A stretch of 64,000 bases of DNA from Massariosphaeria phaeospora (taxonomy: Eukaryota; Ascomycota; Dothideomycetes; Pleosporales). The notes below the pieces were generated by a model. That model was given only the letters and a program-made list of their open reading frames with translations, did not search any database and had not been told where the DNA came from. Where the stretch lies: contig JAADJZ010000008.1 in the NCBI GenBank assembly GCA_011032825.1, forward strand, positions 124,001 through 188,000, given 5' to 3'. Both the position numbers and the translations under genes were made by a program. Every line of letters starts with the position of its first letter. Positions within the stretch are counted from its first letter, which is position 1. Positions 32,400 through 44,350 of the stretch are shown one piece after another.

Positions 32400-35300
32400 C
32401 CTACTAGATTCTTTACGGCAACGATTAGACAAAGTTCTCTAAAACAAACCAAAGCTTACAAACTACGATAGCTAACTTTAATAAAGTTTTAGTATTAGTA
32501 GCACAAGTTAGGGAAATGCAGCAGAGCAGCGTTTCTACTAGCAAAATTAAGTTTGTTCTGCGTAAACAAATAGCCTATAAGAGTTTTGACTTAAAAACAA
32601 TCTAGATCTGCATAAACGCAACAAGTAATGCGTTAGACAAAGAGTTACTTTTAAGCAAAAGCCTAAACCTAAGACTCTTTAAAGAGCCTACGAAGTTCTA
32701 AAAAACATAAACTCTTGCGACACTCTAAGCACTATAGATTTCTTTGCAAACTAGCGAAAAATCTTTAGGCTCTAAAGCTCTAGTTAACGACGAGCTTTGC
32801 GAGCTAAACATAGCTAAAGCTATGCGAGCTCGTATTCTTAAGCTTAAACAAAAAGTAGCTTACTATTGCAACACTTTGTACTTAACCCGCCTAGGCTTTT
32901 TTTCAAACTTTTACTACCTAGCTACTAACGGCTTCGTTGAGCGAACTTTTAGCATAGTAAAGAAATACAAAATCCTCGATCTAGCCTCGTTTAGCAGCGA
33001 GATTAAAGACTACGCAAGGTTCTAAATACAAATAGAGAACAAGATTTTCTACGACGAGAAATCTATTAGAACTAGCTGCAGTTACATTTTTAACTAGTTA
33101 AAAGATTCTGCTTCTACTACAGAGCTAGCTTGGTACCGAAAAAACTAAAGCGAGGTAACAAACGAATTCTAGGCCTACCTAAATATCTACTACGTAGATA
33201 AAAACTACGCAGACAAAGCTTAAACTCGCTTCTTTACTTTACTTATAAAGAAAGGTACTCTTTAGAAGTACAACAAAGAGTTTATAAAACTTACATACAA
33301 CTTAGGTATAAACACAATTACTAATTTTGATACACTTAAGAACTGCTATCTAGCTAGCTTCTAACTAAACCTATAGAAACGAATAGCTGTTGTAATTCTA
33401 GACTTTACTAGCTTTCTCTAAAAGGTTATAAACTGCGTTGCTCTAATCGACGAAAACTTCTAGCGAGCTAAACACGCCTTGCAGAACTAGCTAACAACTG
33501 CTAGCAGCGCTTTCGCTGCTAACCTAAACGCTATGAAATAAACGTTAGAAGTAACCGCTGCTCGAACAGCTCGCTTAAAAGCAACAACTAAACGTACTCG
33601 TAGCAAAAAGAAAGCTATTTAGCAAACTAAAGAGAAAATTAATTGCCGTTGCTAACTAAAGCTTTGCTTTAAGTGCGCAGACTTTAGCTACTATAGCTCA
33701 AACTGCTACCTAGACGCGGCGAAGAAACTACTGTTAGTTTAAACTGCTACTACGCTCGCTTCTCAAGCAGAAAACGCAACCGAAGCGAAGAATTTAAAAA
33801 ACTAGTTACTTTTAGCACAAAACGCAGCTAAGAGTGGACTAAAGAAAATACGCAAAAATTGTTAGACTAGTGTCTTAAGTTTCGCTAGAAATAGCTAGAC
33901 AAGAAACCTTTAACTATACACTTACTTATTAATCAAAATACTTCTACTTTAATATTACTAGATTTAGAATGTAATACGTACAGCATTGTAAGTAAAAAGT
34001 TCTACAACAAAGCGCGTTTCTAGCGTTTTCTAATAGAACACTAGCTAATTATAGGCCTAAACAACTACTAGGTAGTAGTCTAAGAAGCTACTTGCTTTAA
34101 CATAAATATTAACGGCTATAAAAAAGTAGTTTAAGCTTTCGTTATAAGCAACAACGGCTTTGATATTATTCTTAGCTAACTTTAGATAAATCGCTACGAC
34201 GTTACCGTTGCTTTTGCAAAGAAATTAGTCTTTATGCACTTCGTAAAAATCCAGATCTAAAGCCAAAAAAAAAAAAAACTTTTAAACGGTTTTAGAATCT
34301 TAGAAGTGTTTGCTAAAGCTTTTAGCTACTTCATACAAAACGCAAAATAGAAAAGCTTAACAACTTAGGTTTTTGCAGTATCTATAGCGAACATCTAAAA
34401 AGCACTAGCGCCTAAAATTAAGCTTAACCTAAAGAATACTTTTTTAAACTAGATGCAAGACTAGTACAAAGCTTTCTCGCAAACTAAAGCTAACAAGCTT
34501 GTACTATACCAAGAAAAAATAAACTACACTATCGAGCTCGTAAAAAAGAACAAAGTAGAGTCGAAAGTCTTGTACAGCCCGCTCTACAATATGTCTAAAA
34601 ACAAACTCTTTGTACTAAGAAAGCAGCTTACTTTCTATTTTAACTAAGAATTTATACAAGTTAGCTGCTCTTAGGCTAGCGCCTCTGTCTTATTCGCAAA
34701 AAAACTAGAAAGCGAATTGAGATTTTGCGTAGATTACCAAGCACTCAACGCAATTTTAAAGAAAAACTAATATTCTTTGCTGCTAATTCACGAAACGCTG
34801 AACTAAATTAGCAAAGCTAAATAGCTTACTAAGCTAGACGTCGTCTAAGCGTTTTACAAAATCTAGATCGCACTTAGGAAAAAGTAAAAAACGGCGTTTT
34901 GTACAAAATTCAAGCTGTACAAATAGATAGTTTGTTTTTTTAAGCTAGCTAACGCACTAAGTACTTTCTAGAGGTACATTAATTACGTTTTTGCAGCGCA
35001 CATTAATATTAACGCTTTTGCGTACATTAACGACGTGCTTATCTACTCTAACAGAAGCTAGAAAAACTACTGCCAAAGAGTTAAAAAAATTGTCTAAAAA
35101 CTCTAGAACGCTAGCTTGCACTTTGATATCAAGAAATCAAAGTTCAAGGTTAAGAAAACTAAGTATTTTGGCTTTATTATCGAGGTTGGGAAAGGTATTA
35201 GCATGAATCTAGAAAAAGTACAGGCAATTTTTAAGTAAAAAGCGCTAGCCTTAGTTAAAAAAATACAAAGCTTCGTTAGCTTTGCAAATTTTTACAAGCA

Positions 35301-37600
35301 ATTTATACGCGATTTTTCTGCTATTGTTTCTTTGCTAACGAAGTTAATAAGCAAAAGCTGCAAGTTTAGCTAGAGCTAAAAGCAACAAAAAGCGTTTGAT
35401 ACGCTGAAAAAAGAATTTATGTCTAGCTTGTTGCTAGCTTATTTTAACTTAGACTTAGACACGGCGATTGAGGCGAACGCTTTTAAATACGCTACAAGTA
35501 GCGCTTTTTTACAAAAAGCTAAAGACAATATGTAGCACGCAGTAGCTTACTACTTTGCAAAAAACTCTTTAACAGAGTTTAATTATACGATCTACGACAA
35601 GAAGCTGCTAGCAGTAATTAAGTGCATTAAAAAATAAAAGTCTAAGCTAAAAGCAGTTTTTAAAATTACAGTTTATACAGACTACAAAAACCTACTGTAT
35701 TTTACAACTACTTACTTGCTTACAAAGCAGTACGTTTGCTAGGCAAACATTTTTTTTAAATATAACCTAAAGTTCGTGTACTACCTAAGCGCGGCAAACA
35801 AACGAGCAAACGCTTTTTTCTAAAAAAAGCAAAACTTTTTTTAAAATAAAGAGAACTCTCGCTTCTAGAGTTGCTATTTTTAACTTTTCAAACTAACAAG
35901 CGTTTCTAATAAAAGCGATATTACAGAAAATACACCTAGCGTTATACACGCTTTTCTCGCTTAAACTTTCGCAGCCTAAGCCGCTACGGTGCTAGCTATT
36001 TCTAAAGCTAATATTCCGCAGAATATCGAGAATGCTAAGAGAAGTTTTACTCTTTTGAAAGAAAACGCTATTGCAATTTTTAAAAATGCAAAGATTAAAA
36101 AAAGCGTTTTAACTCTAAATACTGCTTATAAAGAAAAGAATGCAAGCTTACAAAAGAATATTCCTGCTTAGAATAACAAAACTAGAGAGAAAATAACGCT
36201 AGACGAGCTTTAGCGAAAAAGCGTTGTAAAAAACAAAATCTACAAAGGCGCTTTTAACGCGGTGCAAAATAGCTTCTTTAAAAAGAGCACTCGCTAGAAA
36301 TTTCCGCTAGAATTAAATTTAAAAGCTTTACTAGCAAACTACGGCGCTAACGGCGGTAAACTTTTTTACTAGAAAAAAAAGTAAGTGCCAAAAACGCACT
36401 ATTTATGCACGAAACTAATTTCTAAAGCACACGACTTTCCTGTCGCTAGGCACTTAAAAAAAAAGAATACGTACAATATTCTCAAACGAAAGTTCTTTTA
36501 GCTAAGAATGAGTTTTGATATACGGCGATACATCGCGAATTGTAACGCTTGCAAACGAGCAAAACCGTAGAGAAAGCTCAAAAGCGAATTTTTACGCTCG
36601 CTACTAGTTTTAGACTGCATGTAAAAGAAACTTTTTATAGACTTCATAACAAAACTCTCTAAAAGCAACAGCTGCACTAATTTTTTTGTTATTACAAACT
36701 AACTTAGCAAAAACATAATTTTAGTCTTAATAGCCTAGATAGACGCAAAATCTGTAGCTACAGTTTTTCTCAACAAAGTAGTAGCTTACTACTAGCTTTT
36801 AAACGCGATTGTTTTAAACAAAAAATTTTAATTTGTAAAAGACTTTTAGAGAATCTTGTGCAAAGAACTTAAAATTGTGCAGCGCCTCTTAACAGCGTTC
36901 TACCTAAAAACAAACGAAGCTACGAAAAAAGCGAATTTAATAATCAAATTCGTCTTTCGCTTTTTTGTAGATTGGAACTAGAAAAACTAAGCAGCGCTGT
37001 GCTCGATAGTTCAAATCGCTATCCAAAGCAAAGAAGCGGTTTTTACAAAAGTTAGCTCGTTTTTCTTACAACACAGTTACAAAATAGACCTAATCTAGTT
37101 TAAAGCTAATAAAACTGCGGACGCTTTGCACTAGAACTCTTTTAACCTAGCTCAAAGCGCTTCAAACATAGCGCGAAAAATCAAAGAAGTAGTTAACTTC
37201 GCTTAGGCAGCGATAGCTAAAGCCTAACAAAAGCAAAAAAAACAAGCGAACAAACACTGCAAAGAAGCGCCTATTCTGCGAGTAAAAAACAAAGTTTAGC
37301 TGCAATATAGTAAACAGCTCTTTAACAGCTACCTTAGCAAGAAACTTAACTAGAAGAATAGCAAGTTTTTCGTACTAAAAGTCAAATCTGCAGCTAACGT
37401 CCGCCTAAACACGCTGCTTAAGATCAATTCAATTTTCTTTATAAACTAGCTAAGGCTCGCGGCAAGCAACTTCTTTAACGGCTAAGTTATCACAAACTAG
37501 CGCCTAGCTAGCATTCAAATTGAGAAAGTAGCGAAATACCTTGTCGAAAGTATTATAGCAAAGCAACGAAAAAAAGTTAGAAAAAGCTAGCAAAAGCAAT
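32400..37600 (+). pseudogene. gag-pol remnants of the Ty3/gypsy element
   Basis: The gag end holds a zinc knuckle at 33665-33706, CFKCADFSYYSSNC, that is CX2CX4-Y-X4C, where the His codon has become Tyr (CAC to TAC). Reverse transcriptase blocks are LFAKKLESELRFCVDYQALN (about 34700), KLDVV (about 34835) and YINDVLIYSN (35021-35050), where the YIDD active site is altered to YIND. RNase H follows as AVAYYFAKNSLTEFNYTIYD. The integrase zinc-binding region reads HDFPVARHLKKKNTYNILKR and YIANCNACKRAKP (about 36420-36570), then FIDFITKLSKS. Stops are frequent and mostly TAG or TAA. Confidence 0.85.
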
Positions 37601-39193
37601 ACTAAGTAAAATAAGTTAAGTACGATTAAGAAACTTAGAAGCCTGTTAAAAATCTTAAAAATACAAAAGCTTTATTAGTTTAAGAAAACGCTTTAGCACT
37701 CTACTAAAACAACAACAAATAGCTCTCTTAAAGCTTCGTGTTGAGAAATCTAATTTCTAAAACAACTAAACGCTAAAACTGCAAATAAACGTCGCCGCTA
37801 GAGAACGAGAAAGCGAAAAAGATTTTACTTTTTGCTGTTAGCAATACTTATTTAAAAATCTTACTAGTTACAAGCACAGTATGTTTAAAAACTTAGTTTA
37901 AAATTTATTAGGCGAAGAGTATCTCAAGTAGAAACGCTTTAGCAGAAACGCCTTAGCAGTCTAGCTAACTAGCAAGAAAAAAAATCTACATATCAACGTC
38001 TTTATTTTGAAAAGAAAAAACTAACGCGTTACTTACTTTAGCGCTAAAACTCTTACTGTTATTCTAGCTTAGGTTTATGCTAGTAAACGCAAAAGTAGTC
38101 TTAGACGCGCTACAAAAAGGTTCGGCTTGCGAATAAAATAGTTAAAAGTTACGACTACTTAAGGCAGCAAGCCGGTTAAAAGCACTAACAACCTAGTTAA
38201 AGCTACTCGCAAAAGTTTTATTTTAAAACAATGTTAACAGCAGACTTAACTAAAACTAGTTAAAAAACTTACTACACGAGTTAGCATGCTAACGACATTC
38301 TCAAATACAACTTTAAAACTCTCAATCGCTTTAATATGCTAGACAGTTAAAACTTTAATAAGCAAAAACAAGCAATTAACGTGGAAATGTTTACTAGCAG
38401 CTACTTTTTCTACTTCTATACGCGCGATTTTTATTTTGAGCCTAGAAAGTATAGCCTAGACAACGTCGTTTATTTTTTTTAGCGTTACTTTAAAACTAAG
38501 CGAGTTGTTAACAAGGTTAAGCTTAAGCGCAAGAATGTCGTCAATATTAGCATAAAAGTTAAACAGAATTTAAAAAGTTAAAAAAGAACTAACAAGCAAG
38601 GCACTAAAACTTACTAGACAACATAACACATAAGCGTTATAACAAGCAAAGCAAGTTATTTTAAAGCTGCGCTTAAAAGGCATTATGCAGAGCTTAAAGT
38701 AGTAATCTATGTTCTTTACGCAACAAGCGCAGAAAGTCTAAGCTTTACAAACAAGCGCGTAATTCTTCGAGTTACTTTTTTTTTAAGTTGCTTTTTGCTT
38801 TTTCTTTGTAGGCAGCAGAAACGCGACTAGCTGCTTATTAGCAAAGCTAACATTACTAACTTTTAAATCAACGAAAGCTTTAACTTTACGCTAACGCTTT
38901 AACCGGCGCGACGCAGAAACAAGCGTAAACAAGCTAGCCAACGCAAACAGCTTTTTTAAAGTAGTATTCTTTTTTACTATAATAAAGTAGGAGCTGCGGA
39001 AACGCGCAAAGAGCGAGAATAGCAAAGCAAAAGCTGCAAAGAGAGCAAGCAAAAAGTTTGTAGTTAAAAGAAAAAGCTTATAACAAGTGCGAGCAGCTTT
39101 AGTCGCTACCTCGCTAGAGCAAAGATTTTCTAAAGAATTTTTCTAGAAGCCTAAGCGTTTTTGTGTTTACTCTAACAAACGCAAAAAAGCTTA
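37600..39193 (+). other. 3' internal region of the LTR element, unassigned
   Basis: About 1.6 kb between the integrase region and the 3' LTR. It is AT-rich and without a continuous frame. It may hold the integrase C-terminus or chromodomain and an untranslated region. Nothing specific can be named. Confidence 0.4.
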
Positions 39194-39404
39194 TGTAATA
39201 AGCAGATGCCTAATGAAATGCCTTAGCTGCTAGGCCTTAGTTAGAGCAATCTCGTACGAGATTGCCTCGCTAACTTCTAGCTAAGCTTTGACGAATTCTA
39301 GCGTAGCGTAGAAAGTATAAAAAGCTCTTTTATCTTATAAATAAAACTGCATTAATTTATTACTTTCTACATTAAAACCTGCCTACTCTAGCGATCCCTT
39401 TATA
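39194..39404 (+). repeat. 3' LTR
   Basis: 211 bp; the terminal CA has become TA. A purine-rich GCAAAAAAG stretch just before it (39181-39189) may be the polypurine tract. Confidence 0.9.
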
Positions 39405-40119
39405 CTAGAAGCGTAATTTACTTTCTATTACTATCTTGTATAGCCGCTGTACGCAGTTTTGCTAGCTAAATTGCTTTAAAAAAAACGCGTTTGGTGCGTG
39501 TAGTTATGCTAACAAAAAGCTTTTTTTATTTATATTATAGGTATTGCTTAGCTTTACATTGTACTCTCGCATTTTTCTATAGAGTAGTTAAAAGTATAGG
39601 TTGTATTTTTTATATAAATTAGCTTAGTAACGATTGCAATTAAGCCTAGCGCTTTATTTAACTGTAAGCTTATTTTTGTGCTAATGCAAAAAGCGCAAAA
39701 CTTACGCATTTAAAGCTTTTTATTTTGCAACTGCATTTGCGAAATTTTGTACTATTTTTTGTGTAAGTAGTAAGCTTTGCTTAGTGCATCTTTTTATGTA
39801 TATAACAAGTTTTGCTTTTTATTATAAGTTAAGTAATTGCTAGTGTTTGTAGTACTTTGTCTAAGACTACGATGTACTTTAGTATCTTTGCAACAGCGTT
39901 GTGCAATTAACGCTAAACTATTTAGCAACTTAGCAGTACAAGAAAGATGCGCTAGGTTTGCGCAAGTTAATTGCTTTAATTGCAGCGTTAATTAGATCTA
40001 TATTGGTAGAGTAACGACGTGCCAAAGTTGAGATAGATTATATGTTTTGAAGTTAGGGTAGCTCGTGTACTGTAATGGCTCGCGTAGCGCACGGGCACTC
40101 TACGCGTCCGTGCACGGTA

Positions 40120-43100
40120 ACGCCTCGCGGGCGCCACATGGCGAAAACAGAGCCTACAACACCATAAAAACGTCATTATAGGCATCTCCTACATTACTTT
40201 ACGGCCTCAAGGCGATACTGACTTTATATAGCTGATTTGGGGCGGTCATAGGTGAGTTCTGGCTCCTCTGCCAATTTTGGTGGGGAGTGGGGAGGCGCCT
40301 GATGGCGCCAAGAAATTCCCCGAATTATGCATACAACAGATGTTAGCAAGCGTAACGCGATGTCTGGAGTTGTTGATGCAGCCGCGGTAGCTGAGTTTCG
40401 AGGACCTCGACGATGTTCTCGATGTCGAACGCACTCTACAAGCGATTCTCCAGCGCGGCAATAGTGAAGTCGTGGTGATTTTTTATTCGGCGTGCCTCGT
40501 CTGCACTCATAATTCATTGAAGTCAGTGACCTTGCTGACGCTCTACTACTATCCCAGTCTTTCCAGAAGCCATGGGAGACATGGGCGAACAGACCTTTTT
40601 CTGCTCTCTGGTTCCCTCGTCGAGCTTTTTGCTGCCCGCAGCACGAGCGCAATCCAAACTTTGGAGGAGCTAGACCAGGGGCTTGGATGCGAGTAGGACG
40701 ACTACGAGGATGCGTACCAGCTCTGTAATTGGAAAAATAAACCAAGACTGACATGGCAGCATCAACCGAAGACTGTACAAAACGCGAGGATAAGAGGAAA
40801 GATCCAGAAGACTCAAGCCTCTCTTCGCGAGTGGAATGCATGAACGGTCGACTCCTGCCTAGCTGGCCGAGGCAGATAACGCGCCGTCTCGAACCATCGT
40901 TACTTGACTAGCACACTACGTGTGCTTGTCGTCGCGACAGGTCTCGGCAGCTATGCTCTTACTCAAATCCACCTGAGATTTCCGGATCGGTGGGGCCACC
41001 ATAGTCAAAGATGTGAAAAGAACACTGTGCGGCGACAGTTGCGCCGTCCTCCGCCCGGGAATCTCTATCCGCCGCTCGACCACAGGAAGTCAAAGAGGTG
41101 GCCGATACAGTCGACTATCGACGTGTTTCCCAAACCCCAATACCTCCATCAGACGCTCGAAGACTATCGATGGGTTATCTAAACCTTTTTCTACACTTCG
41201 AACAACGTCTATTGCGAGAAAGAAAGACTAGTCTGACTTCTTCAGAAGGGAAGCCGCCCCCAATATACACCAAGGGTTCAACGGTCGTGGAACCCTCCCA
41301 GCACAACCACACCAGCACATCAGTCAATTGACCAATCAAACACCCGAGTGTCTAGCAATCCGCGCCCCCCTTTTTCGCTTGATTCTTCTTGACCGCCCTC
41401 TTGTCACGAATGGAGGGGAACTCGACGTGGACGACGACGAACGAAGACGACGGAGAAGTTGCTGTTCACGCCGATTATGACGAGACGTTCCCATGGACCG
41501 AGATAAGCTAGGAACGAGCAGGGAAGAAGCGCTGGAGTATGCGGAGGTGAAGGATATCCAATACAGTCAGTTCTGGAAGCGGATGACCGCCCTTCAACTG
41601 CTCCAAACTCAACCTCTTCATCGGCACGCCCTCTTCTTCCGCCTGCGACATCATTTGCCCTAAAGAATGCATGTTGCTCCGAGCAAAAGGGCATAGCTCT
41701 CTTTATCAAAGAGCCATAGACTCGGCCGCCATATCAAGCTGAAGAATGGACGAGTTCTTCGCCCGAGCGCAGCGATACTTTGAAGCGCTTTTTCGGGTGG
41801 AGAGGAAGCGCACACTGGATAGACTGCTCGGCTACATTGTTGGATCTTGGAGGAAAAAATTATTCCCCAACGCGCCGTTGTCGCGGTTAGCACGACTATT
41901 TCCAAGAAAGAGCCTTCTTACCGGAACTCTTTCAGCGTGGACAGCCTCCGCTGGGGGATGGTCGGAAATTCAATGCTGCACAGGATGGAATGAAGCCCTG
42001 AGCTCTATAAGTGTAATGTGGAATGTGTTATTAATATTCAAAGGCAAGTTGTTCGATGCGTGTTGAAGTAGGTCAAGGTGTGTATTTCCAATAAGCCGTT
42101 CCGCAGGGTCTTCTCGTGGAGGTGGGAGCGGCGTGACGTGGTGACAGGGGATGAGATTTTGGAGAAGTAAGGCTGTTCGTGATCTATAAAGTGCGACGAC
42201 TGGGGATCTTGTAATCAGAGCTAGGGCAACCCCTTCTGGTTATGAGCAACACCAATTGAAGCACAACCACAGTCGCGTTGATGCACACGGCGCACAGTAA
42301 CTCCTTATTCAACTCGATGTCCGGTCGAATTACAACAAGGCCTTGAACTTGTGGCCCACCGGATGATATTTCTGACCTACAAGTTGACACCATCCACTAC
42401 GGTAATACAAGCACCCCACCAAGACGGGCCATTTCGCCTCAAGATTTCAATGTCGTTAGAGAGCTTGGTTCTGGCAAAGACGATATTACTCTACGCACAT
42501 CAATCATAAACCACACCTGGGTTTGCGCAGCGACCCGGATGTCTCCGAAGCCGATCGCGTCCATCATCTCATTTCGTTGCGGCCTACGGAGTAACTAACG
42601 GGGCTGATAGTAATACTCACTTATGCATGCTAACTTGCTCTACAAGCTTTTAGTGCTTCGTTGCAGAAGCTATCCATTATCTCAGCGGGATCCAAAACTG
42701 ATTTCTTACTGTCGAAGACTGCCGAGCAGACCTTGCTCATAAACGCCGTGAAACTCTCAACTAGTGTGCTAACGCTCATCCTGCTTATCCGTACAGAGGC
42801 CCATCCCTAGGGTGTTGGCATTACCGTGAGCTTTCCTGCTTGAGAAGATGTCTCACGTGACGTTCGTATGGCCCAGCCTCGCCCCAAACCCTGCATGGCC
42901 TCTCGCATCGCTCGCATCGGAAATCTAGTTGGCTAGCTTCGAACCATCTGGTCGCTCGACCAGCTATCGCTTTGCTTCATCCCCCCGTTCCCTCAAGATA
43001 ATCCATTGTATTGGTATTGCCGTTTGTGCATTCTGACACACCAGACACAACAGACTTTGATGTATCGTCGTGTCTAGACGCCCACCGTGGCAACCAGTAG

Positions 43101-44350
43101 ATACGATATAAAGCTCTCAACACGTAATTTCTTTGGCAGATTAAAGCCGGCGGGTTTGCGGAGCGGACTGGAAAGGTACAACGACTTGGTTCTGATCGAA
43201 ACCCGGCATTAGCGCTGATACTGACGAGGATGACAGTGTTTTCCTGAGGATGATAGTCTTTCCCAAGGGGACGCCGGTGTCTGCAAGACGAAGACATCGC
43301 TGGTACGCGCCGCAAGCGCCTACGCAGAAGAAAAGCTGCTTGGTTGGCATTGAACCCTCGTAGCTCGGCGCATATGCCAGACATTCGGGCTTGCGAATCC
43401 GACCGGAGTACCCGCAAATGCTAAGATGTTGACACCAATGAGGCGCGGTGATGCCGGAGAAGCTCTTCATCTTCGTCTCTTGCATATACAGCCTCGTCGA
43501 GCATATAGACCATCATGTCGACCTCGAACCCATCGATTCCACCGCCGTTCAACCAGCGGTCGCTCTCGCGGCCCGTGGAGCAAATTACTTACTCCCAAGA
43601 CCTACTGCTGAAAATTAAGCTGCTGAAGCGGAGACGGCAGCTCCTCCATTCCCGTATACATACTGACTGAGATCAATGGCTATGCGGTCAAAGCCTCCTG
43701 TCGATTGCGGAGTCCTTAGATCGCGACACCCCCGCTTTACAGCCTGGGCCTTAACCACACATGTTGAGGGCTTTGCAAGGTAGACTGGACGTGACGTTCA
43801 AGAAGGGACACCTGCTCGCTTCGTCTACAAATCGACAGTCGCGTTTCACCGCAGATCGCGATAATCAGGTTTCAGGCGCCGCGGCCCATGGCCCATGGCA
43901 CTGTCTTCCCAGACTCGACCAGAAGAGAATGCGGTGACTTGTGATGAATCGCAGGTGTGAACGGCTTACATAGTGGGATTATGAGAGGTGCCGCGGCTGA
44001 GGATTCTGAGTTGGAGCAAGAGAGAGTATGCGAAGGAAGTAGTTGCACCTCTAACCTCTTCCTAACACATTATGCAAGTCTAAGTAGCACAACCATTAGT
44101 GTGAAGAAAGGGAATCTAATCCTGGGTACCCAAAACATGTCCCAAATGCCCCGCCTTCTTCCGTCACCATACGGCACCCAAAAAAATCCGCCTACTTGAA
44201 CAACCATCAAATCGCCAACCCATCAAACCAGCGAACGTGCATTGAGAATCACTTCGGCAGCCATCCTCGGCCTTGCATGGCTGCGGGGGAGCCGCCGTCC
44301 CAGCTGAGGAAGAAGCCGTACCTGCTGGAATGCAGCGAGTGAAGACGCTG
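40120..44350. other. Gene-poor GC-balanced region, scattered open frames
   Basis: Starting right after the TA target of Fot1 element 2, base composition returns to normal. Several open frames of 60-205 codons overlap on both strands (for example minus 40224-40841, plus 41746-42066, minus 42977-43417). None has a recognised motif or a coherent splice model. The region may hold decayed or lineage-specific genes. I do not call any as real except the coding-like patch listed separately. Confidence 0.35.
42370..42779 (-). other. Coding-like minus-strand patches, possible small multi-exon gene
   Basis: Three short frames with good codon structure follow each other on the minus strand: MSVSTLVESFTAFMSKVCSA... 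(ATG near 42777, stop near 42629), MMDAIGFGDIRVAAQTQ (from 42568), and SNIVFARTKLSNDIEILRR to WWGACITVVDG (about 42500-42380). GTGAGT- and TAG-type splice signals occur between them, but no splice combination I tried kept the phase. This could be a small unknown gene or its relic. Confidence 0.25.

Larger units (their letters stand above)
32114..39404 (+). mobile_element. Ty3/gypsy LTR retrotransposon, 7291 bp, RIP-inactivated
   Basis: Two 211-bp LTRs (32114-32324 and 39194-39404) start TGTAATA and end CTTTACA/CTTTATA. A perfect 5-bp target duplication CTAGA flanks them (32109-32113 and 39405-39409). The LTRs differ at about 15 sites, all transitions. The internal order is gag with a CCHC knuckle, protease region, reverse transcriptase, RNase H and integrase, which is the Ty3/gypsy order. 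The element is inserted in the transposase of Fot1 element 2. No frame survives. Confidence 0.92.
30823..40001 (-). pseudogene. Fot1-type transposase 2, RIP-inactivated and split by an LTR element
   Basis: The N-terminal part is 39410-40001. Its start codon has become ATA (39999-40001), followed by DLINAAIKAINLRKPSASF, then YYKH and later KIVQNFANAVAK and KMREYNVKLSNTYNINKKSF. The frame breaks at the LTR target with SNRK-stop-ITL, and resumes at 32113 with LACVCSDKSLLPLAFIYE. It goes on through ITRKFINYYN (family VTREFIDYC) and LHQSQKLISVKKSNFF to KKIAKKAKALGQIARERVAK and PKTTTRGR-stop-IKVLQKFK, stop at 30823-30825. The order is that of Fot1 transposases. Trp, Asp and Glu losses all fit G-to-A changes. 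Confidence 0.85.
30670..40117 (-). mobile_element. Fot1/pogo element 2, about 2.15 kb without the LTR insertion
   Basis: The right TIR CTACGCGTCCGTGCACGG (40100-40117) is the exact complement of the TIR of element 1 and is followed by TA (40118-40119). Subterminal sequence differs from element 1, so it is a different subfamily with the same TIR. The transposase lies on the minus strand. A Ty3/gypsy element (32114-39404) is inserted in it at CTAGA. The left end abuts element 1 at 30669/30670. Confidence 0.8.

Noticed and set aside
1..40117. Starship-type giant cargo element (captain tyrosine recombinase)
   Set aside because: No DUF3435-type recombinase is readable in any frame. The long blocks are explained by nested pogo, Tc1, MULE, hAT and Ty3/gypsy elements.
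40224..40841. 205-codon minus-strand open frame beside the Fot1 block
   Set aside because: Arg/Ser-rich without domain or signal. The plus strand looks equally coding. Not supportable.
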